Shown here piece after piece: positions 1 through 10,400 of a stretch of DNA of 64,000 nucleotides. Origin of the DNA: Numida meleagris (lineage: Eukaryota > Chordata > Aves > Galliformes > Numididae). Numbering within the stretch: position 1 is the first letter of the stretch; the number at the start of each line of letters is the position of its first letter. The translations under genes were made by a program, and so were the position numbers. The notes beneath the pieces are model-generated. The model saw only the letters and a list, made by a program, of their open reading frames with translations. It had not been told where the DNA came from and ran no database searches. The DNA lies in the NCBI RefSeq assembly GCF_002078875.1, contig NC_034413.1:63221594-63285593 (forward strand), in the 5' to 3' direction.

Positions 1-3000
1 ACTGTGCAAGAGCCACCAGGTGATGTATGTATGCACGGTCCCATTTCCAGCTCACATTCCTAATCCTCTGCTGGATAGCAGCCATATAACCAACTTCAAT
101 CCATCTATCTCTGAATCTATTAATTACTGTGACCTTAGAAATTACAGAGAAACAACCAGAGATGAAAGTGTTCCATCAAAAGCTGATTTAGGTGAAATTC
201 CACTTGAAAGCACAAGCTGCCCCCCCCCATGGCTTTGAATCTTCTCTGGTGGGACAGTTTGGGGCATTCTGGCAGAAACTGGGTCCCTTCCTTGGTGCAC
301 ACACCAATGCTGCTGATGAAGAGAAAATTCCTTCCTGCATCAAGTGTGTTGGTGATGCTATAGGCAAGAGGAGACCAGGAGACTGCTCCTGCTCAAACCT
401 AGCTTTTTTATTTCCCGAGAGCAGATTAAGGGACTATGTTCATCAAGCCTCAAGCTGTAGGAGTGTGCAACCATTTACCAGGGAGCTAATCCAGAATGAT
501 GAGATTCAGTGGTCTCCAAATCCAGGAATTTTGGGGTCAAAAAGCACAAGGTGTGCGTGGGTATGAGAAACCAACTCCTTTCACAGCAAGGGCTAAACAC
601 AAATACAACTCATGATACCTCCATCCATTCCTTGGTCCTTAAAAGGGATTCTCCATTATAAATTCACATTAGAAAAAGAATTAAATAGTGCTGACTATAC
701 AAATACCATCATTATTTGCCTGTGTGCCGATCATTTTTGCCTGGCACTGAAATGGAGTTCCCTTTGCTTCCAGCCAGCTTATCAAGTGACCTTCTTCCCT
801 CTGCCCTGTGCTAACCCTCCAGGAATGCTACGTACCTCTCATTCTACCACACATCTACAACTGTTACTTATGTAACACTACATTTCTATCATTTCTTCTA
901 GTACTTATCACTGCCAAGGACACATCACTGTATCGATTCACGCTCTCGAAGCATCACTCTTCAGGAGCTCCCCATTTATCTTCTTTAAGTCACCTCTCCA
1001 GCTGCAATTTTGCTTGTTACGCTGATTTGAGGGAATTGTTTGGTTAGAGGGGCCTGAAACCACACAAAGCGGAATTATTTCACTCTCTCCAGTTTAATCA
1101 GAACAGGCACAGGTCCAAAACAAATCATCAGTTGGATTTCCCACAAGCGAGACTGGACACAAAACTCAGGACTGTGGCAAGGCCTCGTGACAACAACCTC
1201 ATCGGTGGCCAGCATTTTGCATTTGCATCGTTATGAATCCCATCAGCCAGATCTGATTCTCGTTCAGTCCGTCTGTCCCCCCAGAGAGCCGATATACCAC
1301 AGAAAAGGCACACGCTGCAAATCACAGAAAATGACACTTTCCATCAGCGGTGAAAGAAAAGAGGGACAGGCAGAGTCTGCCGAGGGCTCGCCCCGGATGC
1401 ACAGTGCAAGGACTTCTTAGACCTGTGGCACACTACAGAAAGGAGCTCAAAACAATTTCACCCCCTTCAAACACAGTGGGCTGAATTCCCGACCAGTACG
1501 GCGTGCCATACACCCACCGCAAGCGGTGGAGCTGTGCCAGTTCAGTTGAGAACTTGGCTTCGCGTGTCAGCTCATTCAGCAGTGATTGCACTTGACGTGC
1601 AGCACAGAACAAGCATTTGTTTTTAGAAGAAAACAGTGGAGTCTTTCAGTGCTGACCCAGCCTATAAATAGTCCCGGTTCCAAGAATGGGATTAACTGTC
1701 CCTAACTCAGGCTCCAATGTATTAGTGCAAAAGGAGAGCGAGGAGGAGGAGGAGGAGAAGAAAGAGTGTTCTTCTCTCTTTGGCACACCGATGGCAGGAC
1801 TCTGCTCCAGACAAGAAACAAGTCTGTAGGGCAAGGCAACCTTGCTTTGCGTTAGAACCTATAGCTGATGTACGCCCTTAATGCCCTCATAGCTTCACTC
1901 CCACCTGAGCACAGCGCAGCCCCATTCCCTCAGCTCTCACCAGTCACCACCACCCTGAGTGACCGGAGCCGCCTGCTGGTTTCTCGCAAAATCCAAACAG
2001 ATTGCGCTAATCCCAGCGAGACCTCGCTGCCCTCACTGCAGCCATTTCCTACATGTTCCCCACCAGTACGGCCAGGTCACGTTGGGGACTAGGTTGGCTC
2101 CCCAGACACCGAGCCAAAACCCAGCACAGCTGGGTTAGAAGAAAGCAGACAGGACCAAATGTGGCCCAGCAGCCATGGCCAATAGAGTGATGTCAACTGG
2201 CAGCAGCTGAAGGTCAGAGAAGTCAGCAATACAGCACTGCCTCTGGGAAGCTCTTCTTCCTCTCTCGTTTGGAAATCCAGCATGAAAAATTGAACCAATC
2301 ACTTACTGCCCTTTTCTTTCTTGCAATGTTATAGCAAGTGTTGGAGCTACCCTTCACACAGCTTTTAGCCAGTAAGTTGTTGCAGCACCCTATGGCCAAA
2401 CCCACATGCCTTGCAATGGAGAATAATGGGCAATGTGTGCAAGTATCCCCGCATAGCCATAGTACAGCAAGGCAGCCCCCCCCCCACACATTTTCAGTGC
2501 AAAAACGAAGGCTGAACTGCTGCCACTGCAGAACCTTACCTATGAACATGAATCCGGGAATGCTGTAGGTTGGGAGTCCTACACTGAAGCACATGGCCTG
2601 CTGTGTGCTGAGCTCCCAACTCACTTAACCTGGGGGAAAGCATAGCAGCAGCCTTTTCCCATTATCTTCTCTTTTGTCTGTTTTTTCTCCCATATGCTAC
2701 AGGCAAACTAGAAGTGTGTGGCAGTGCAACAGGAACTGCTCTGGCACTTCAGAAATGAAGAGCAAGAAAGGAAAACCTCAAGAAAATGCAATATGACCCT
2801 TCAGCCTGGATTTCGGCTCCTGTCAGATCAAGAAAGGATCCGTCCTTCTTCCTTGGAGCGACTTTAAGCATTCAAAGCACAAACTCCCAGTACGCAAAGT
2901 CCCTGTTTATCCTTTAATTTGAGGCTTTGTCATTTGAGTGGGGAAGGTATTCAGGACAAGGAGCCTTGTCCTGATTAGGGACCACGCTGCTCAGAGTATG

Positions 3001-4534
3001 ACAACAGGCACTAGATCTCCACGCTGACTGTATGAAGCAATTAAGGCGGTGTTTACTATTCCACAGCAGTTAACATGCTGGACTGACCTTTCATTTACTG
3101 CTTAGCGCTCAACATTAAGCTGCAAAATTACTTATGCTCTGCATTTAGTATTGGCATCAAAACTAACAGCACTCGATAGCTATTCCCACTGCGAGACACG
3201 CGTTCCTTCTGCCAGCTGTGCGCGTAACTCTACAAGCGTTGTATTTCTTATTTAACATCACTTCCACACGTTACGTTCATCCAACCCAAAATGTAAAAAG
3301 CACTCGCAAAATGGCCAAGGTGATGCTGCTGGGAAAACTACATCCCTCTTTTGTGCGCTGGGAGAGAAGAAAGAAGGCTAGGATGCCACAGCTCCCGCAG
3401 CAGGTCCCAGCCAGATGGCAGAAGCGAAGCACGGAAGCTGTGGAGGAAAACTTCGTTTACTCTCCCAGCTGCTCCCATCGGCAGCGCTACAAAAGGAAGC
3501 ACAAGATGCCTTTCAAGAGAGCTGGGTGGAATATGCTCTCGCTTGGGCAACTTTCCACTCGCAGCCACAGGCAGCGCAGGCTGAAGGACGCAGATTTTCC
3601 ACTGCTCAGGGCATCGCTCTCCCAGAGAGGCTATGGGCGGCCAGCGAAGCAGCTTTGCCAGCACACACCTGAATGAACTCAGTACTAGGACTGTCTAAAA
3701 TCACAGTCATTTTTATCTTCGACTGTAATGTCAGACACTTGGCATCATGCCTGTGATTCTGCCTTTTGACAGCAGTTGGGTTTTTGGGTCACGGCTTACC
3801 CCATCCAACACAAACACGGCTCTTTTCCATTTGCCTTCGTGTTGTTTCCAACTTTAAGTTCCACTGCAGCCGTACACCTGAAATACTGATGAACCTCACT
3901 TGCCCTCTTTTCACAAACTCTGCCTTGAGGTTTTTTCGTCACCCATTTCTAAACCTCTCTGTGTTACAACTTTCTGGAGGCAGAGCGATGGGCACGGAAC
4001 GGATGATCAGCAAATACTTAGCATTCCATTCACAGCCAGACCAGAACACTAATAAACACAAATACATTATTACAGGATTCCCTGCCATCAGTGGTGGTTT
4101 GTGGTTTTTTTTCCCCCATGTTCTCAAGGACTATTTTAATCTGAATCTTCTGTATTGCAACTGAAGTTATCTGGTTTGTTTTCCCCTAGCTCCAATACTC
4201 CCACTGCGGATTCAAAAGGACCAATTGTCCAAGGCAGTTCAGTGTGCTAATTACAACCGTATCTCTGCCCCTTTGATCATCCATTCCTTTCTTAGTGCTT
4301 CCAGACAGGTGCTTTGTGGGACCAATGTGCCAGCTCAGGGATCAAAACTACTACAAGATTGCTGATAGAAGACAACTCAGTGTATTTTTTTAAAAAATCA
4401 ATAGCATTTAAAATAAGAAACCTATCAAACAAGGTTATAATTGTATTTAATGCACATTTTGCTTTTAACAGCAATTTGCCAGTTTAAACAGCATAGAGCT
4501 TACAACGCTTAATTAGTGAAGAGGTTACAGTGCT
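1..4534. other. Intergenic DNA downstream of INSIG2
   Basis: No gene recognised. Contains a short GGA-repeat purine tract (about 1741-1767), a C run near 2480-2489, and a more GC-rich patch at 3200-3670 that is open in several frames on both strands without resembling any protein I know. Confidence 0.6.
1740..1767 (+). repeat. (GGA)n purine tract
   Basis: Six consecutive GGA triplets extended by GAAGAAAGAG. Confidence 0.8.
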
Positions 4535-4562
4535 TATAAAGTTGTATCTAAAATATACCTTA

Positions 4563-4568
4563 TTTATT
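4563..4568 (-). terminator. Candidate distal poly(A) signal of INSIG2
   Basis: AATAAA on the minus strand, overlapping AATAAATA, about 2.8 kb after the INSIG2 stop. A GT-rich tract follows within about 60 bases. It is the last canonical signal before clearly intergenic sequence. Confidence 0.5.
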
Positions 4569-5399
4569 CTCTATCGAACAACATTTTAAAGACAGTCTAT
4601 AATTACATGCTATACAGTAGCAGCATGTTCACACCACTACAGTTAAGGCCGTGTCTGCATTCTCATCTTGGACCTTTTTCAGGGTTTGAACACATCAGCC
4701 ATAAAATTACAATGCAGTCTGAAAAAAACGACACATCCAAGATCTCAATCTTGTATCAACTTTAGTCAAACAACAATAAAAAATAAAACACATGTAATAA
4801 AGGACCCCACCCAAACGTATTTTGGATGACTGCTGCCTTTGCAAGACATGCTCCAAATTTCCAAAATGAAATTTCAAAGAAGGTAATTGACAGCACAGTC
4901 TAACCAGGTTCAGGTAATCTGAGTGCAAAGTGCTTTAAAGTGTGTGCCACAAATGCACAATAACCACTTCTCACATACTGCACACGTTTTAACATACGCA
5001 AGGCTTCTGTGTAACTGTTCAGACTGGCAGGTAAAAGCAGCTCTATCACCAAGTGACTAACGAAGATGACTCGTCTCCAGTTGCACACACTTACTGGTCA
5101 CGCTGAAAGCCAACTGTTCGCCAAGTCAGCACGCTGGCTACTGAGGTACCGTGTTTTTCTCTAGTTAGGATAAGAAACACCAACACCTGAATTTTTATGC
5201 CACTCGTACCTTGATAGTCCATGAAGGACTCACCACGCTGCCTACCAAGATGAAACCATTTGTTCAAGTGGAGAAGGCAGATCGGGCCAAATACTGTACA
5301 GAAAGGACAAGTTTTTTTTCTTAGTGGGATGCCAGAGCCCGCCTAAGGAAACTCACCTTCACGCCCAGAAGGTTTCTTTCTGTTATTCACTAAATGATT

Positions 5400-5405
5400 T
5401 TTATT
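5400..5405 (-). terminator. Candidate proximal poly(A) signal of INSIG2
   Basis: AATAAA on the minus strand about 2.0 kb after the stop codon. Use of this site would shorten the 3' UTR but keep the CR1 fragment. Confidence 0.3.
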
Positions 5406-6450
5406 ATCACATGGTCTGATTAAAAGAAAATCTCCAGTCAGGAACCTAGTGAAACATGTTCTACCTCAGTTTAAAGTAAAGAGCATTTGCAAGTGCTTCC
5501 TTGAGCTGTTACCAAATGTCAGAGTGCTTTTTGGTGTAGAACTGTCAAGGAACCTTAAGAAGCTAATGGAAGAGTAGAGCTGCAGAACCAAGCTCCAAGA
5601 ACTAAGTACATCATTTGATTGTTTTTACACTTTTCCAATCGATAAATTTTCGTTTTCATGGCCAGCGTTTTTGGAAGCACTCTAGTGCATACTCCTCAGA
5701 ATAAGCGTGTAAGACTGAAAAAGAGTTTCCTATTTCAAGCTTTGTGTACAATGCTTACACACATTTATGAATAAAAACTTGTCTAAACATCTAATTGTTC
5801 TTTGGACCAACTCCAGTCTCCTTAGGTGACTGTAACATTTCTTATAAACCTTTCATAGAAGATTTAAAATATACACTTCAAGACAAACAATTAACCAACA
5901 CATTAAAACAACACTGACACAGAAATAGGAGGAAAACAAAGCAGAGACATTTCACACCAAATTCACTGCTGGCATGGGCAGGCAGAATCCTCTTCAAGCC
6001 TCCTTTCTGCCTTCTTGCACTGTTGCTTTTGTCTCAGGATCTTAAAAGGGAGCTGCCAAGCCAACATGAAGAAATTCCATGTATGCCCATGACCACGGGT
6101 CACACTAAAGTCCTTCATGAGAAGAGAACAGATTTAGCACATGGCCTGTTTCAGCTTTGTCCTGTCAGACTTTCTGTGCATAGGCACCTGTAAAGTAAGG
6201 ATAACAGTACCCTTCTACTTCAGAAAGCTGCTATGAGAAAAAAAAAAAATATGTATTTGAGTGCCTGGGCCACAGTCACAGCAGTAAGGGCTACATCAGT
6301 ACCTAAAATACAGCCTTTGTCTCCCCTGCAAACAGAACAGGGAAAAGACAACAACTATCAGGAACAACATTGGTAATGGAGGTCTTTCTGACACTATATG
6401 GTAGTGGCTGATTTAGTTCAGCAGAATAAAGTTTCATAATAAAAAACTCC

Positions 6451-6612
6451 TAACGTTTCCCAACCCCCTGCCATGGGTTGGTTGCCACCCACCAGCTCGG
6501 GCTGCCCAGACCCCATCCAACCTGGCCCTGAACTCCTTCAGGGATGGGGCATCCACAGCTTCTGCGGGCAGCCCGTTTCTGCACCTTCCCACCCTCTTAA
6601 GTAAAAATGAAC
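6451..6612 (-). mobile_element. CR1 LINE fragment inside the INSIG2 3' UTR
   Basis: The plus strand reads as the reverse complement of a CR1 3' region: CCAACCCCCTGCCATGGG, then GGCTGCCCAGACCCCATCCA and GGGATGGGGCATCCACAGCT. The terminal ATTCTATGATTCTATG repeat is missing, so the 3' tip is lost. The element points the same way as INSIG2 and would be in sense in its mRNA. Confidence 0.85.
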
Positions 6613-7402
6613 TGAACAGCATCCTGTTACTCAATACAAAAAGTAACTTCAGAGAGCTTGTCCATATCTGATGATGGTCCAACACAAATCCATATCCAAG
6701 CATGTACATTGTTTGTTCCAGGGGAAAACGAGCAAAGAATTTCCAGCCTCAGTTTCCATTTCTGTGCTCTGGATATGTGATACTGCACACAGATCACAAA
6801 CAAATGAAATGATACAGCAATAACCCACACAATTCATATTAAGCCTCCTCATCTGTGATGTGATTAAGAATAATAGTGCGTTAATAGGCAGAAATCAGTT
6901 ACTTATTGCATCAAGGCCCACTTGCAATCCATGAATTTCTTAGATGTATTACTAGCTATGATCGTGTAAAGAGAAGCTCTTCACTCCTAAGTCTGAATCC
7001 CATACTTTTCACTGAGCTGTTAAGAACAAATTCCTCAAAACTTTCAAGATAAAGTGAAGCAGAAGTTGCAGCTACAGAAACATAGTGCAAAGGTTCAGTT
7101 TGGCACTGCAACGTTACGGACAGACAAGAAGTTATGGTAAACTCAGTTTAGATTTGGAAAAAAAGAATCCTATAATTGAACCAACATTATCAAATGTATT
7201 GCATACTATTGTAACTTCACAGTAATCAAAAATCAGACATTAAGGTTTCTATAGAAGCAGCAATCACAGATTGCAGTAAAATATACCACTGAAGGGGAAA
7301 AAAAATTGCATTTTGGCAATTTCGTCGTCAAGTGTTCCTTATGCTCCTCCAACAGTCATTTGTCAGATATTTTCCTGTTTAAAAGGTGCATATTGTTGCT
7401 CC

Positions 7403-7444
7403 TCAGTCCTCGTGAGACTTCTCTGCAATGACTTTGCATTCATA
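7403..7444 (-). CDS. INSIG2: INSIG2 last coding exon segment, residues 213-225 and stop
   Basis: Thirteen codons, [13 protein letters not shown], then TGA. The acceptor is TTTTTCAG just upstream. The cysteine in YEC corresponds to Cys215, reported for human INSIG2 as a site of sterol-regulated ubiquitination. Only the last two residues differ from the human tail I recall (QE there, ED here). Confidence 0.95.
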   Translation of the reverse strand, partial: YECKVIAEKSHED

Positions 7445-10400
7445 CTGAAAAACAGAATTTGGCAAAACAAAAATAATTATGTAAATAACTAATAAAAAAG
7501 AATGCTACAAAGGGGAATTTTCTACAACGTAAGTCATGAAATAGCTCAGCTTACTACTTCACCCAGTTATGTTTGGTCTCCCTAAGTTCTGTGCAAACAA
7601 TGCTGGCTGTGATTTTTGTCCCTGTGAGCAGCAGAAATAGTACAGACTCAGGAGTGGCTTCTCCCCAAACACTGGTATTCTCATTTAGCTCCTGAGATAA
7701 CAAAGTATGCACCAGAGCATACAGAGCAAAGCAATTGGCTGTGCTCTGATTAGAAGCACTGATAGCTCACTAACTAGATCAAAAAGCAACAATTACCAGT
7801 TTGTACCTTATCCCACATCCCCAGTTCAAGTAACTGATTGGTATGTACAAGGAAGCACTGACACGTAGATTAATAGAAGGCAGTCAGTCCTCCCTCCCCA
7901 CTTACCATTGCCAGCTGCCTGCCAATATTGCCCATAGTTATTCCACCAGCAAAAAATATACATGGCAACCAGGAACGGACATAAAGGAAATCTGGAGATG
8001 TGTATCTGCAAAAGAACAGTTTTTCAGCTCAAACTTGTGTCATATATAAAGGAGAGGTCTTCAATCACAGGAAACAAATCTACAGACTTAAATAAGAGGA
8101 CACTTCAACTCAAAATAAGCAACTCCCCGCTAAAGGTCTCAGTACAGAGCTTTCACAGATTTATTTTATGCTCCAAATTAAGTTCTGTCTGTTTTAGAAA
8201 TCATGTCAGATTCAGCCCCTTCAGTTATTCTGACTTTATATTACAGGTTCAGGATACTACTAGTTAGCCTCAAAGAAAGAAATACTTACTGATAAACTCC
8301 ATTGTAGACCAGAAGCTGTGACACCAACGTGGCCAGGAAAGCAATTCCTACTCCAAGACCAAAGCCACTTCGTGATCTATCAAATGTCCACCACAGTCCA
8401 ATCGACAGGGCTGCTAACGTGAGAGACAACTGGATATTGTTGGCAAAATCCACTTTCTGTGTTAATTGTTAAGGAAAAGTTGGGAAATACCAAATGCAAA
8501 TGCAAAGCAGTTTTCTTCGTTTTGTTCATCGTATTTTAACGTAATAGTTGTTCCCACCAAAATAAAATACAGCACTAGCTCAATCTGTCATCACACAGCT
8601 ATAATGAATAAGGAAATAAGCCTTGTAAATGTTGCCAGCATATCAGGAAACTAACAACTTAGGACTCTTCTTCATGTTTTTAGGGTCTTAGTACTGTAAA
8701 AGAGCAAAGACTATTACCTACCAAATAACACTATAGTTTTAGATGCACAAAAAATGCACATTACTGCTCAGAATAAGGACTTTCCATCCTTACCTGGTCC
8801 TTTATTACACTGTGCAAGAAATCTTATGCCTACCATTACACTCCTTTGAATGGCAGAGATTTACTGGAGAAAAAAAAAGATACTCAGCACTCTTTCTTCT
8901 GTTATGTTTAAATTACATGGTAGTTTGCATTCAGCAAAACGATAAGTGCTTTCTTTAAAATGAAATTTAGATAATCTTACTGTGAAAGTACTCAACACTG
9001 AAAATCAGTTTTTACAAAACCTGCAATAAATGCTGCAGTCACTCCCGATACATTTGTGTTGTTTCACCTCCTTCAAAATGTTTTGGAAATACTAACTCAT
9101 CCTCTCTATTTGTTTCCAAAACAGATTATTAAAAACGAAGCTGTCAAGTTTCGTAAGACTGAAAGCAAATCTGTGGGTTGACAACATAAAATCACTGCCC
9201 TATTTTCTCACAAAGGCCTGGAGAGAACTACGGGAAATTAGAAAGAAATTCAACTAATAAGTAAAATTAATGAATTACAGGATAAAAAATTAATAGCGTC
9301 AGAAAAAAAACATCAAATGAACAAAAACCACACCAAACATGGTGATGTGCAGAGCTAGTAATGAACTGAAAAGGCAGCTTTCTGGGAGAGCTGTCAAAGA
9401 GGAAACACATACAGTAAATAAATGATATTCTGGAATATGTGCAACAGCTGTTAGAAAACTGCAAGGTTTGTTGCAAATAACTCGAACCACGCAAAGAAAC
9501 GCTGTCAACTCCCTCACATTTCTTCAAAGCAGCAAAGTTCTGTTTGCTCACAGAGCAGGTAGAGCCCAAGGTTGGTGAGAGCCACAGGACTATAATAACA
9601 AACCTTTGACAAAAAAAAAAAAACAAACAAGGTTTGCAAGAGAACACCACGAATGACTCAACCTCGACAGCTCCAGCTTGTCTGGCCATGCTGGATCGGT
9701 TTTGCTCCCACAAACCATCCTAGCAACAACAACAGAAATATCCAAGGGCCACCTCAGTAAGAGCTCTGTCAGCAATCACATCATTCACCGAACCTGTGCT
9801 CTCTTCCTGGGAATCAGGAAATTCAGTAGCACAGAATCAGAAACTTCTCAGCACTCCCACCACAAATTTCTGCTGTGTTGGAGCTGACAGTGAAAGGAAT
9901 GAGTTCCAGAGACCATAAATTTTCTTTCAAATCAGTTTATACCACAGGAAAGGTAACTATCCTCTCAGCATCTCATTTGTGGAATGGGGTAACAACACTT
10001 GAAAAATGCAGTGTGCAGTCCTGGTATTACTTGGTCCTAACTCTCCCCCACTCTTTACAAAGTGCACATGCTTCACTGATGACCTCAAGACTGGGCTTCA
10101 ACCTTTAACTACAGCGTTAAAAGAACATCAAACCTTGAAATTAAAGCATTTTTTCTGTAATACATATCATGTAAGCATTTCCCTGCACTTAATTTGTCAG
10201 AGAAAATAAAGACTAAAAGAGAAAGCCCAGTGTTGAGGGATTTCTAACAGAAAGGCTTTTCTGAACAAAACAGATGAGACCATCTCCAATAACACTATGA
10301 AAGTTTAACACTAAGACATATTCTGCTTTTCCTTTGCGAACACGCTGCACATTACATTTTTAACAACTCATGATGAGTGACGACATAGGTTTCCAGTAAA

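Larger units (their letters stand above)
4535..7402 (-). other. INSIG2: INSIG2 3' UTR (distal end approximate)
   Basis: AT-rich sequence without a credible coding frame follows the TGA. Minus-strand AATAAA hexamers occur at 5405-5400 and, in AATAAATA context, at 4568-4563. An ATTAAA is at 4451-4446. The 4568 signal is followed by a GT-rich stretch and would give a 3' UTR of about 2.9 kb; the 5405 signal would give about 2.0 kb. A CR1 fragment sits inside (about 6451-6612). Which signal is used cannot be told from sequence alone. Confidence 0.55.

Noticed and set aside
3218..3676. Open frames of 152 (plus) and 108 (minus) codons
   Set aside because: Both strands are open in a GC-richer patch, neither starts convincingly, and neither resembles a protein I know.
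9267..9713. 148-codon minus-strand frame in INSIG2 intron 3
   Set aside because: Rich in Phe and Cys from T-rich intronic DNA, with no homology I recognise and no support from splice signals.
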